A DNA stretch of 64,000 nt from Cupriavidus numazuensis (GCF_905397435.1 NZ_CAJPVI010000032.1:1-64000), one strand, 5' to 3'; counted from the first letter of the stretch, positions 1 to 7,814 are shown. Notes: generated by a model not told the origin, from the letters alone. Translations and numbers: made by a program.

Positions 1-712
1 GTACGAGTTCCCCGGCGACGACACCCCGATCATCAAGGGTTCGGCCAAGCTGGCGCTGGAAGGCGACAAGGGCGAGCTGGGCGAAGTGGCCATCATGAAC
101 CTGGCCGACGCACTGGACACCTACATCCCGACGCCGGAGCGTGCCGTTGACGGTACCTTCCTGATGCCGGTGGAAGACGTGTTCTCGATCTCGGGTCGCG
201 GCACCGTGGTGACCGGCCGTATCGAGCGCGGCATCATCAAGGTCGGCGAAGAAATCGAAATCGTCGGTATCCGCCCGACCGTGAAGACCACCTGCACCGG
301 CGTGGAAATGTTCCGCAAGCTGCTGGATCAAGGTCAAGCTGGCGACAACGTCGGCCTGCTGCTGCGCGGTACCAAGCGTGAAGACGTCGAGCGCGGCCAA
401 GTGCTGTGCAAGCCGGGTTCGATCAAGCCGCACACCCACTTCACCGGTGAGGTGTACATCCTGTCGAAGGACGAAGGCGGCCGTCACACCCCGTTCTTCA
501 ATAACTACCGCCCGCAGTTCTACTTCCGTACCACCGACGTGACCGGCTCGATCGAGCTGCCGGCGGACAAGGAAATGGTGATGCCGGGTGACAACGTGTC
601 GATCACCGTCAAGCTGATCGCCCCGATCGCCATGGAAGAAGGCCTGCGCTTCGCTATCCGTGAAGGCGGCCGTACCGTCGGCGCCGGCGTCGTGGCAAAG
701 ATCCTCGACTAA
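1..712 (+). CDS. tuf: Elongation factor Tu, 3' part
   Basis: Delivers aminoacyl-tRNA to the ribosomal A site as a GTP complex in the cytoplasm. The reading frame enters from outside the window (first full codon at 2) and ends at TAA 710-712. About 236 codons are visible, which corresponds to the end of the G domain plus beta-barrel domains 2 and 3. Recognisable landmarks are GRGTVVTGRIERG, FRKLLDQGQAGDNVG and the C-terminal RFAIREGGRTVGAGVV. Roughly 160 N-terminal residues, including the P-loop, lie upstream. Its position just before rpsJ is the usual str/S10 junction in betaproteobacteria. Many of these genomes carry two tuf copies, and this fragment cannot say which one it is. Confidence 0.98.
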   Translation, partial: YEFPGDDTPIIKGSAKLALEGDKGELGEVAIMNLADALDTYIPTPERAVDGTFLMPVEDVFSISGRGTVVTGRIERGIIKVGEEIEIVGIRPTVKTTCTGVEMFRKLLDQGQAGDNVGLLLRGTKREDVERGQVLCKPGSIKPHTHFTGEVYILSKDEGGRHTPFFNNYRPQFYFRTTDVTGSIELPADKEMVMPGDNVSITVKLIAPIAMEEGLRFAIREGGRTVGAGVVAKILD

Positions 713-722
713 GTAGCTTCCT

Positions 723-749
723 GGGACATGCCTGCAGGCATGTCCCCTT
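723..749 (+). terminator. Stem-loop after tuf, weak terminator or attenuator
   Basis: A perfect 10-bp inverted repeat, gggacatgcc (723-732) and ggcatgtccc (737-746), with a 4-nt loop. It is followed by only about three T residues. It starts 11 nt after the tuf stop and 45 nt before rpsJ. The poor T-tract suggests partial termination or an mRNA 3'-end stabiliser rather than a full stop. Confidence 0.45.
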
Positions 750-790
750 TAATCCGGGCACATTGCCCATCGCTCTTTTAAGGAAATATC

Positions 791-1099
791 ATGCAGAACC
801 AGAAGATCCGTATCCGCCTGAAGGCTTTCGACTACCGCCTGATCGACCAGTCGGCTGCCGAAATCGTGGATACCGCCAAGCGTACCGGCGCGATCGTCAA
901 GGGCCCGGTGCCCCTGCCGACCCGCATCCAGCGCTTCGACATCCTGCGTTCGCCGCACGTCAACAAGACCAGCCGCGATCAGTTCGAGATCCGCACTCAC
1001 CAGCGCCTGATGGACATCGTCGATCCGACCGACAAGACCGTCGACGCGCTGATGAAGCTCGACCTGCCGGCCGGCGTGGACGTCGAGATCAAGGTGTAA
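791..1099 (+). CDS. rpsJ: 30S ribosomal protein S10
   Basis: A 102-residue S10 of normal length, a component of the 30S head that also acts with NusB in transcription antitermination. It starts MQNQKIRIRLKAFDYRLID and contains the conserved GPVPLPT loop and SPHVNKTSRDQFE segment. The AAGGAA box at 780-785 places the ribosome at ATG 791. It is the first gene of the S10 operon. Unusually, it is not followed by rplC: a terminator with a UUCG tetraloop and a block of unrelated DNA come next. Confidence 0.98.
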   Translation: MQNQKIRIRLKAFDYRLIDQSAAEIVDTAKRTGAIVKGPVPLPTRIQRFDILRSPHVNKTSRDQFEIRTHQRLMDIVDPTDKTVDALMKLDLPAGVDVEIKV

Positions 1100-1140
1100 T
1101 CATGCTTCGGGCCGCCTGAGCGGCCTGCTGCAGCAAAGAA

Positions 1141-1170
1141 CGGCGAACTTCGGTTCGCCGTTTTTGTTTT
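1141..1170 (+). terminator. Intrinsic terminator with UUCG tetraloop after rpsJ
   Basis: The 8-bp stem cggcgaac (1141-1148) / gttcgccg (1153-1160) closes a TTCG loop and runs into TTTTTGTTTT. This is a textbook rho-independent terminator about 40 nt after the rpsJ stop. It implies that tuf-rpsJ transcripts end here and that rplC onward needs its own promoter. Confidence 0.88.
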
Positions 1171-1196
1171 GGGGCTAGTGAACGGACTTGTGCTGA

Positions 1197-1367
1197 TCAG
1201 CCTTGCCGATGCCGACGCAAGCTCTGCGCCGGGCACACCCTGAATGCATGCCGATATTCCGCACTGAACAGCCCAGGTGCGTAAAGCCCCAGTGCAACGG
1301 CTTCCGTGACTGATGGCAGTGCCGCATCATTCAGCTTGCAGGCAAGGTGCGCAGAGGGGGGGGCTTG
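1197..1367 (-). pseudogene. Possible 3' remnant of an AraC-family regulator
   Basis: Read on the minus strand, an uninterrupted frame of about 56 codons ends at TGA 1199-1197. Its last 30 residues include ALGLYAPGLFSAEYRHAF, followed by a proline and LRRHRQG. This resembles the second helix-turn-helix and C-terminal end of AraC-type regulators (pattern: G-x-F-x-x-Y-R-x-x-F-x-x-x-P-x-x-x-L-R-R). A stop at 1370-1368 and a run of eight G (1356-1363) close the frame upstream, and no start or ligand-binding domain exists. The resemblance was recognised by eye. The fragment could be chance coding potential, but its divergent placement beside a catabolic gene fits a decayed regulator. Confidence 0.45.
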
Positions 1368-1553
1368 TTACATCGCCGTATTGGATTCGCCCCGGCCGTC
1401 AGCATGTCCCTTGATCGGGCAAGCAGTTTCCTGCACTAATTGGATAGCCGCTGCATCTGGCGGCTAGTTTGCCGCGGTGCGGGTCCCCCATCATGAAGGC
1501 AGGGGCGAAGGCGCGCGGTGGCCGACCCCACAGAACCTACAGGAGCAGAAGGC

Positions 1554-2783
1554 ATGGGCCAGACCATACAGATCCAGACCCAGGACGGCAGTTTCAGCGG
1601 CTATCTCGCGACCCCGGCAGCAGGCAAAGGCCCCGGCATCGTGTTGTGCCAGGAGATTTTCGGCGTCAATGCCACGATGCGGCAGGTGGCGGACTACTAC
1701 GCCGAGGAGGGCTATACGGTGCTGGTGCCGGACCTGTTCTGGCGCATTGCACCCGGGATCGAGCTGACCGACCGCGGCGAGGACTTCCATCGGGCGCTGG
1801 GGCTGTATCAGCAGTTCGACGAGGACAAGGGCGTCCAGGATGTCGGCGCGGCGCTTGATGCATTACGTGCGCGGCCCGAATGCGTCGGCCAGGCCGGTGT
1901 GCTCGGCTTTTGCCTCGGCGGCAAGCTGGCCTATCTGGCGGCATGCCGGTTGCCTGACGTGGCGTGTGCCGTCGGCTACTACGGCGTCGGCATCGAGCGC
2001 GCGCTGGGCGAGGCGGCCAATATCCGCGGCCGGCTCGTGCTGCATATCGCCGAACGAGATGGCTTTTGCCCGCCCCAAGCGCAGGCGCAGATCCGCGAAG
2101 CGCTGGGCGGCCGGCCCGGCATCGAACTATACGTCTATCCGGGTATGGACCACGCCTTCGCGCGCGTTGGCGGCGAGCACTTTGACAAGGCATCGGCGTT
2201 GATGGCGCACCAGCGCTCCATCGCGGCTTACCGCAGCGAGATGGGCCCGCACTACGATTTCTCCGCGCTGTGGGACAAGCACTGCGAGTACGAATTCGCC
2301 ACGCGCGATGTCGATGCCACCATGGCCACGATGGTGCCCGAGCCCTACGTCAACCACATCCCGACGATGACTGGCGGTGTGGGCTATCGCCAGCTCAAGC
2401 GCTTCTATCAGCATCACTTTGTCCACAGCAATCCGCCCGACACGATGCTGATTCCGCTGTCGCGCACGATCGGCGCGAGCCAAGTGGTCGACGAGATGCT
2501 GTTCTGCTTCACCCACACCTGCGAAATCGACTGGATGCTGCCCGGCGTCGCGCCGACCGGCAAGCGCGTGGAGATCCCGCTGATCGCCATCGTGAAGTTC
2601 CGCGGTGACAAGCTCTACCACGAGCACATCTACTGGGATCAGGCCAGCGTGCTGGTGCAGATCGGCAAGCTGGATCCGAAGGGATTGCCGGTGGCGGGCG
2701 TCGAGACCGCGCGCAAGCTGCTGGACGAAACACAGCCATCGAACACGCTGATGGCGCGCTGGAGCGAGAGCGGGAGCAAGTGA
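1554..2783 (+). CDS. Dienelactone hydrolase fused to an NTF2/SnoaL-like domain
   Basis: A 409-residue two-domain protein. Residues about 1-235 are an alpha/beta-hydrolase of the dienelactone hydrolase family: an early Glu in CQEIFGVN, nucleophile Cys in GFCLGG, Asp in AERDGFCPP and His in GMDHAF match the family's catalytic set. The family hydrolyses cyclic lactones such as dienelactone in ring-cleavage pathways. Residues about 245-380 (YDFSALWDKHCEYEFATRD onward) look like an NTF2/SnoaL-type cone fold. The start at 1554 is supported by AGGAG at 1540-1544; an in-frame GTG at 1518 would add 12 residues without a good ribosome site. The gene sits inside the S10 operon between rpsJ and rplC. The true substrate is unknown. 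Confidence 0.85.
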   Translation: MGQTIQIQTQDGSFSGYLATPAAGKGPGIVLCQEIFGVNATMRQVADYYAEEGYTVLVPDLFWRIAPGIELTDRGEDFHRALGLYQQFDEDKGVQDVGAALDALRARPECVGQAGVLGFCLGGKLAYLAACRLPDVACAVGYYGVGIERALGEAANIRGRLVLHIAERDGFCPPQAQAQIREALGGRPGIELYVYPGMDHAFARVGGEHFDKASALMAHQRSIAAYRSEMGPHYDFSALWDKHCEYEFATRDVDATMATMVPEPYVNHIPTMTGGVGYRQLKRFYQHHFVHSNPPDTMLIPLSRTIGASQVVDEMLFCFTHTCEIDWMLPGVAPTGKRVEIPLIAIVKFRGDKLYHEHIYWDQASVLVQIGKLDPKGLPVAGVETARKLLDETQPSNTLMARWSESGSK

Positions 2784-2861
2784 CCGGGTGCCAATCGCGT
2801 GGGCCGGAAGCCAGGGCGGCCCGCAGAGGCCGTCTGGCGCCACAAGAGAAGAGACGCCATC

Positions 2862-2915
2862 GTGAACCGCGTGCAGGACAAGGTTGCGATCATCACAGGG
2901 CCCCGCGCTGATTGA
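2862..2915 (+). pseudogene. 5' remnant of a short-chain dehydrogenase/reductase gene
   Basis: GTG 2862 opens a 17-codon frame encoding M-NRVQDKVAIITG followed by P-R-A-D and TGA (2913-2915). The DKVAIITG start is the classic first beta-strand of SDR enzymes, normally followed by a glycine-rich G-x-x-x-G-x-G NAD(P) motif. Here similarity stops exactly after ITG (2900), so the rest of the gene was lost by deletion or replacement. A purine-rich AAGAGAAGAG stretch precedes the start. Its position 79 nt after the hydrolase gene suggests it was the next gene of the same operon. I see no further SDR sequence in 2916-3121. Confidence 0.6.
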
Positions 2916-3121
2916 CAGCGGCGTACGGCGAGGCAGCTACGCGTGAAAGCCGTGGCAGCCTCGGATGGCGAGCCGCTGTTGTTAGCGGGATTTCGTCCGC
3001 GTAGCCGCCTGAACTTGAACGCTTCGGCGGCCATCGCACCGCCGCAAGTCGGCTTCGCGCCGCAATTTCACCGAATCTGACGATCGTGGCAGGAAATCCC
3101 TGCGGAAATCGGCAATTGAGC

Positions 3122-3150
3122 TTGCCCTTCCAAAAGCACTGGGTTATAGT
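3122..3150 (+). promoter_or_regulatory. Promoter for rplC and the rest of the S10 operon
   Basis: -35 TTGCCC (3122-3127), exact 17-bp spacer, -10 TATAGT (3145-3150). Transcription would begin near 3157, giving a leader of about 158 nt before rplC. It is the expected consequence of the terminator and foreign genes upstream. Pattern call only. Confidence 0.7.
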
Positions 3151-3156
3151 GTAAGG

Positions 3157-3196
3157 CTACCCGTGTATCCGGGTAGATGGGTTGGCCGTTTTGGCC
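3157..3196 (+). other. Stem-loops at the 5' end of the rplC leader
   Basis: ctacccg (3157-3163) pairs with cgggtag (3170-3176) right at the predicted transcript start. A short ggcc/ggcc hairpin follows at 3184-3196. They may stabilise the transcript or take part in ribosomal-protein feedback. I do not recognise the enterobacterial L4-type leader here. Confidence 0.4.
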
Positions 3197-3314
3197 GTGC
3201 GCAGTCCTCTTCAGCGCGCCCAATCGCGTGCAAACGCAAACCGCGCATCAGCGCAAACACAGTTTTCGTGTATCAATCAGCCCCGGCCAATCGCAGCTGG
3301 GAATGGAGCAAACC

Positions 3315-3965
3315 ATGAGCCTTGGCCTTGTAGGTCGCAAGGTTGGCATGACCCGTATTTTCACGGACGACGGTGATTCGATTCCCGTTACCGTGGTCGA
3401 GGTCGGCGACAACCGCGTGACGCAAATCAAGACGGACGAGACCGACGGTTACACCGCCGTTCAAGTCACCTTCGGCGCACGACGCGCAAGCCGCGTTACC
3501 AAGCCGCTGGCGGGTCACCTCGCCAAAGCCGGCGTGGAAGCCGGCGAAATCATCCGCGAATTCCGTATCGATGCAGCCAAGGCTGCCGAACTGCAAACTG
3601 GCGGTTCGCTGTCGGTCGAACTGTTCGAAGTCGGTCAGAAGATCGACGTGCAGGGCGTGACCATCGGTAAGGGCTACGCCGGTACCATCAAGCGCTACCA
3701 CTTCGCCTCCGGCCGTGCCACGCACGGTAACTCGCGCTCGCACAACGTGCCGGGTTCGATCGGTATGGCGCAGGATCCGGGCCGTGTGTTCCCGGGCAAG
3801 CGCATGACCGGTCACCTGGGCGATGTCACCCGCACCGTGCAGAACCTGGAAATCGCCAAGATCGACGCAGAGCGCAAGCTGCTGCTGGTCAAGGGCGCGA
3901 TCCCGGGTTCGAAGAACGGCAAGGTCATCGTTACCCCGGCCGTCAAGGCCAAAGCCAAAGCTTAA
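3315..3965 (+). CDS. rplC: 50S ribosomal protein L3
   Basis: A 216-residue L3, an early-assembling 23S rRNA-binding protein whose central loop reaches toward the peptidyl transferase centre. It starts MSLGLVGRKVGMTRIF and carries the conserved HGNSRSHNVPGSIG loop with the glutamine-containing segment that PrmB methylates in relatives. ATG 3315 is chosen because TGGAG lies 7-11 nt upstream; the open frame upstream of it has no ribosome site. It is first in the uninterrupted run to rpsQ and 12 nt from rplD. Confidence 0.98.
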   Translation: MSLGLVGRKVGMTRIFTDDGDSIPVTVVEVGDNRVTQIKTDETDGYTAVQVTFGARRASRVTKPLAGHLAKAGVEAGEIIREFRIDAAKAAELQTGGSLSVELFEVGQKIDVQGVTIGKGYAGTIKRYHFASGRATHGNSRSHNVPGSIGMAQDPGRVFPGKRMTGHLGDVTRTVQNLEIAKIDAERKLLLVKGAIPGSKNGKVIVTPAVKAKAKA

Positions 3966-3977
3966 GGAGCGCATGTA

Positions 3978-4598
3978 ATGGAACTCAAGCTCCTCCAGGA
4001 CAATGGCCAGATCGGCGCGGGCGTTGACGCTTCGCCCGAAGTGTTCGGCCGTGACTATAACGAAGCCCTCGTTCACCAGATCGTCGTCGCTTACCAGGCT
4101 AACGCTCGCAGCGGTAACCGTAAGCAGAAGGATCGTGAAGAGGTCAAGCACACGACCAAGAAGCCGTGGCGCCAGAAGGGTACGGGCCGTGCTCGTGCCG
4201 GTATGTCTTCCTCGCCGCTGTGGCGCGGGGGCGGCCGTATCTTCCCGAATTCGCCGGAAGAGAACTTCAGCCAGAAGGTCAACAAGAAGATGTTCCGTGC
4301 CGGCATGCGCTCGATTTACTCGCAGCTCGCACGTGAAGGCCGTATCAATGTGGTGGACGGATTCACCGTCGACGCGCCCAAGACCAAGCTCTTGGCCGAC
4401 AAGTTCAAGGCCATGGGCCTGGACTCGGTGCTGATCATCACCGACAGCCTCGACGAAAACCTCTACCTGGCTTCGCGCAACCTGCCGCACGTGGCAGTTG
4501 TCGAGCCGCGCCAGGCTGACCCGCTGTCGCTCGTGCACTACAAGAAGGTGCTGGTGACCAAGGCAGCTGTCGCGCAGATCGAGGAGTTGCTGAAATGA
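3978..4598 (+). CDS. rplD: 50S ribosomal protein L4
   Basis: A 206-residue L4 lining the peptide exit tunnel near the macrolide site. Conserved features are the central [15 protein letters not shown] extended loop (about residues 59-73) and SPLWRGGG. In gammaproteobacteria L4 represses its own operon; whether that holds here is not visible. It overlaps rplW by 4 nt (ATGA), a translational coupling. Confidence 0.98.
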
Positions 4599-4909
4599 CG
4601 CAAGTAGCCAAGAACGATCATCGTTTGATGCAGGTGCTGCTCGCGCCGGTGGTTTCCGAAAAGGCAACCCTGGTCGCCGACAAGAATGAACAAGTCGTGT
4701 TCGAAGTGGCTCGCGATGCCAACAAGGCAGAAGTGAAGGCCGCCGTCGAACTGCTGTTCAAGGTCGAGGTGCAGTCCGTTCAGATCCTGAACCAGAAGGG
4801 CAAGCAAAAGCGCTTCGGTCGCTTCATGGGGCGTCGCAACCACGTGAAGAAGGCCTACGTTTCGCTGAAGCCGGGTCAGGAAATCAATTTTGAAGCGGAG
4901 GCCAAGTAA
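4595..4909 (+). CDS. rplW: 50S ribosomal protein L23
   Basis: A 104-residue L23, located at the tunnel exit where trigger factor and SRP dock. [11 protein letters not shown] near the N-terminus and [18 protein letters not shown] near the C-terminus are family signatures. It overlaps the end of rplD by four bases and ends 2 nt before rplB. Confidence 0.98.
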
Positions 4910-4911
4910 TC

Positions 4912-5742
4912 ATGGCACTCGTCAAGACCAAGCCGACGTCCCCGGGTCGTCGCTCGATGGTGAAGGTCGTCAACAAGGACCTTCACAAGGGCGCCCCGCA
5001 CGCTCCGCTGCTGGAAAAGCAATTCCAGAAGTCGGGTCGTAACAACAACGGTCATATCACCACCCGCCATAAGGGCGGTGGTCATAAGCACCACTACCGC
5101 GTGGTCGACTTCAAGCGCAACGACAAGGACGGCATCGCCGCCAAGGTCGAGCGCCTGGAATACGATCCGAACCGCAGCGCCAATATCGCGCTGGTGCTGT
5201 TCGCCGACGGCGAGCGCCGCTACATCATCGCCACCAAGGGCATGGTTGCTGGCCAGGCACTGCTGAACGGCGCTGAAGCCCCGATCAAGGCTGGCAACAA
5301 CCTGCCGATCCGCAACATTCCGGTTGGTACCACGATCAACAACGTGGAAATCCTGCCGGGCAAGGGTGCTCAGGTCGCTCGTGCTGCTGGCGGTTCCGCT
5401 GTGCTGCTGGCCCGTGAAGGCCTGTACGCTCAGGTTCGCCTGCGTTCCGGTGAAGTGCGCCGCGTGCACATCGAGTGCCGCGCCACCATCGGTGAAGTCG
5501 GCAACGAAGAGCACAGCCTGCGCGTCATCGGCAAGGCCGGTGCAACCCGTTGGCGCGGTATCCGCCCGACCGTCCGTGGTGTCGTGATGAACCCGGTCGA
5601 CCACCCGCACGGTGGTGGTGAGGGCAAGACCGCTGCTGGTCGCGATCCGGTTTCGCCGTGGGGTACCCCGGCCAAGGGCTACCGCACCCGCAGCAACAAG
5701 CGCACGGACAGCATGATCGTCCAGAAGCGCCACAAGCGTTAA
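4912..5742 (+). CDS. rplB: 50S ribosomal protein L2
   Basis: A 276-residue L2, required for subunit joining and peptidyl transferase activity. It contains the N-terminal RNNNGHITTRHKGGGHKHHYR rRNA-binding segment and the highly conserved VVMNPVDHPHGGGEG loop with the functionally important histidine. Length is normal. The 4912 ATG follows rplW immediately. Confidence 0.98.
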   Translation: MALVKTKPTSPGRRSMVKVVNKDLHKGAPHAPLLEKQFQKSGRNNNGHITTRHKGGGHKHHYRVVDFKRNDKDGIAAKVERLEYDPNRSANIALVLFADGERRYIIATKGMVAGQALLNGAEAPIKAGNNLPIRNIPVGTTINNVEILPGKGAQVARAAGGSAVLLAREGLYAQVRLRSGEVRRVHIECRATIGEVGNEEHSLRVIGKAGATRWRGIRPTVRGVVMNPVDHPHGGGEGKTAAGRDPVSPWGTPAKGYRTRSNKRTDSMIVQKRHKR

Positions 5743-5764
5743 TCGGTAGGTAGGAGCTAAAGAT

Positions 5765-6040
5765 ATGACTCGTTCCGCTAAAAAGGGTCCGTTCTGCGAC
5801 GCCCACCTGCTGAAGAAGGTGGAAGCGGCCGTAGGCGGCAAGGACAAGAAGCCCATCAAGACGTGGTCGCGCCGCTCGACCATCATGCCGGAATTCATCG
5901 GTCTGACGATCGCCGTGCACAACGGCCGTCAACACGTGCCGGTGTATGTCACGGAAAACATGGTTGGCCACAAGCTCGGCGAATTTGCGCTCACCCGCAC
6001 GTTCAAGGGCCACGCGGCTGACAAGAAAGCGAAGAGGTAA
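5765..6040 (+). CDS. rpsS: 30S ribosomal protein S19
   Basis: A 91-residue S19 in the 30S head, contacting S13 and the A-site tRNA. It starts MTRSAKKGPFCDAHLLKKV and contains WSRRSTIMPEFIG and MVGHKLGEFALTRTF. It lies 22 nt after rplB behind TAGGAG (5751-5756). Confidence 0.98.
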   Translation: MTRSAKKGPFCDAHLLKKVEAAVGGKDKKPIKTWSRRSTIMPEFIGLTIAVHNGRQHVPVYVTENMVGHKLGEFALTRTFKGHAADKKAKR

Positions 6041-6049
6041 GGTGCCATC

Positions 6050-6379
6050 ATGGAAGTGAAAGCGATTCATCGCGGTGCCCGCATCTCCGCCCAGAAGACG
6101 CGCCTGGTCGCTGACCAGATCCGTGGTCTGCCGATCGAGCGCGCGCTCAATGTCCTGACGTTCAGCCCGAAAAAGGCTGCCGGGATCGTGAAGAAGGTGG
6201 TCGAATCGGCCATCGCCAACGCCGAGCACAACGAAGGCGCCGATATCGACGAACTGAAGGTCAAATCGATCTTCGTCGACAAGGCAACCTCGCTCAAGCG
6301 CTTCACCGCACGGGCGAAGGGCCGCGGCAACCGCATCGAGAAACAAACCTGTCACATCACTGTGACGCTCGGCAACTAA
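6050..6379 (+). CDS. rplV: 50S ribosomal protein L22
   Basis: A 109-residue L22 whose beta-hairpin forms the constriction of the exit tunnel. The hairpin region KRFTARAKGRGNRIEKQTCH (about residues 82-101) is intact, without insertions of the kind linked to macrolide resistance. It lies 9 nt after rpsS and 9 nt before rpsC. Confidence 0.98.
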   Translation: MEVKAIHRGARISAQKTRLVADQIRGLPIERALNVLTFSPKKAAGIVKKVVESAIANAEHNEGADIDELKVKSIFVDKATSLKRFTARAKGRGNRIEKQTCHITVTLGN

Positions 6380-6388
6380 GGAGTCACG

Positions 6389-7189
6389 ATGGGACAGAAG
6401 ATTCATCCGACTGGCTTCCGTCTGGCCGTCAGCCGTAACTGGGCTTCGCGTTGGTACGCCAACAACACGAAGTTCGCCGGCATGCTGAAGGAAGACATCG
6501 AAGTTCGCGACTTCCTGAAGAAGAAGCTGAAGAACGCATCGGTTGGCCGCGTGGTCATCGAGCGTCCGGCCCGTAACGCACGTATCACCATTTACAGCTC
6601 GCGTCCGGGCGTGGTGATCGGCAAGAAGGGTGAGGACATCGAACTGCTCAAGGCTGAACTGCAGCGTCGCATGGGCGTGCCCGTGCACGTGAACATCGAG
6701 GAAATCCGCAAGCCGGAAACCGATGCTCAGCTGATCGCCGATTCGATCACCCAGCAGCTCGAGCGCCGTATCATGTTCCGCCGCGCCATGAAGCGCGCGA
6801 TGCAGAACGCGATGCGCCTGGGCGCCCAGGGTATCAAGATCATGAGCTCGGGCCGTCTGAACGGTATCGAAATCGCACGTACCGAGTGGTACCGCGAAGG
6901 CCGTGTGCCCCTGCACACCCTGCGCGCCGACATCGACTACGGCTTCTCCGAAGCAGAAACCACCTACGGCATCATCGGTGTCAAGGTGTGGGTCTACAAG
7001 GGTGATCACCTCGGCCGCAATGACGCGCCGGTGGTGGAAGAGCCGCAAGACGACCGTCGTCGTCGTCCGGGTCGTCCGGAAGGCCGCCGCCGTGAAGGCG
7101 AAGGCCGTCCGGGTGGCAACCGTCGCGGTGGCGCCGGTGCAGGTGCCGGTCGCCGCGGTGCGCCTGGCGATGCGAAGAGTGGAGAATAA
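6389..7189 (+). CDS. rpsC: 30S ribosomal protein S3, long Arg/Gly-rich tail
   Basis: A 266-residue S3 at the mRNA entry channel, part of the ribosomal helicase site. The KH domain motif VVIGKKGEDIE and the C-terminal KVWVYKGD segment are intact. After residue about 212 it carries a tail of roughly 50 residues rich in R, G and P (RRRPGRPEGRRREGEGRP and on). This makes it about 30 residues longer than the E. coli protein, as in related Burkholderiaceae. Two nucleotides separate it from rplP. Confidence 0.98.
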   Translation: MGQKIHPTGFRLAVSRNWASRWYANNTKFAGMLKEDIEVRDFLKKKLKNASVGRVVIERPARNARITIYSSRPGVVIGKKGEDIELLKAELQRRMGVPVHVNIEEIRKPETDAQLIADSITQQLERRIMFRRAMKRAMQNAMRLGAQGIKIMSSGRLNGIEIARTEWYREGRVPLHTLRADIDYGFSEAETTYGIIGVKVWVYKGDHLGRNDAPVVEEPQDDRRRRPGRPEGRRREGEGRPGGNRRGGAGAGAGRRGAPGDAKSGE

Positions 7190-7191
7190 CG

Positions 7192-7608
7192 ATGCTGCAA
7201 CCTAAGCGCAGAAAATATCGCAAGGAGCAGAAGGGCCGCAACACGGGTAAGGCTACCCGTGGCAACGCCGTGTCTTTCGGCGAATTCGGCCTGAAGGCAA
7301 TGGGTCGTGGCCGTCTGACAGCTCGTCAGATCGAGTCGGCACGTCGTGCGATGACCCGCCACATCAAGCGTGGCGGCCGCATCTGGATCCGGATCTTCCC
7401 GGACAAGCCGATCTCGAAGAAGCCCGCCGAAGTCCGTATGGGTAACGGTAAGGGCAATCCGGAGTACTACGTGGCTGAAATTCAGCCGGGCAAGATGCTC
7501 TATGAGATGGATGGCGTGAGTGAAGATCTGGCACGTGAGGCGTTCCGCCTCGCGGCTGCCAAGCTGCCGATCGCCACCAATTTCGTGGTGCGCCAGGTCG
7601 GGACGTAA
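7192..7608 (+). CDS. rplP: 50S ribosomal protein L16
   Basis: A 138-residue L16, which organises the A-site side of the 50S subunit. It starts MLQPKRRKYRKEQKGRN and contains LTARQIESARRAMTRHIKR, plus the KGNPEYYVAEIQPGKMLYE segment. The arginine equivalent to the one hydroxylated in some bacteria falls in PVRMG-like EVRMGNGKG. Normal length. Confidence 0.98.
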   Translation: MLQPKRRKYRKEQKGRNTGKATRGNAVSFGEFGLKAMGRGRLTARQIESARRAMTRHIKRGGRIWIRIFPDKPISKKPAEVRMGNGKGNPEYYVAEIQPGKMLYEMDGVSEDLAREAFRLAAAKLPIATNFVVRQVGT

Positions 7609-7619
7609 GGAGAGCAGGG

Positions 7620-7814
7620 ATGAAAGCATCCGAACTTCGCGGCAAGGACGCCGCAGGCCTGAACCAGGAGCTCTCCGAGCTGCTGAAGGCCCAATTTAGC
7701 CTGCGCATGCAAAAGGCGACTCAACAGCTGCAGAACACCAGCCAGCTGAAGAAGGTTCGCAAGGACATCGCGCGAGTGCAAACCGTGCTGAATGAGAAGG
7801 CGAACGCGAAATGA
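7620..7814 (+). CDS. rpmC: 50S ribosomal protein L29
   Basis: A 64-residue, all-helical L29 next to L23 at the tunnel exit. It starts MKASELRGKD and has the FSLRMQKATQQLQNTSQLKKVRKDIARV helix pair. ATGA overlap with rpsQ at 7811-7814 couples the two genes. Confidence 0.97.
   Translation: MKASELRGKDAAGLNQELSELLKAQFSLRMQKATQQLQNTSQLKKVRKDIARVQTVLNEKANAK

Noticed and set aside
1356..1363. Run of eight G as a possible sequencing error
   Set aside because: It lies in a region that is already non-coding or decayed, so no gene call depends on it. I cannot test it without reads.
3157..3314. E. coli-type L4-binding S10 leader
   Set aside because: The leader is of suitable length, but only short hairpins are visible and the enterobacterial structure is not recognisable.
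3273..4667. A 464-codon minus-strand frame over rplC-rplD
   Set aside because: It is antisense to two certain ribosomal-protein genes and shows no motif or ribosome site. Codon-bias shadow.
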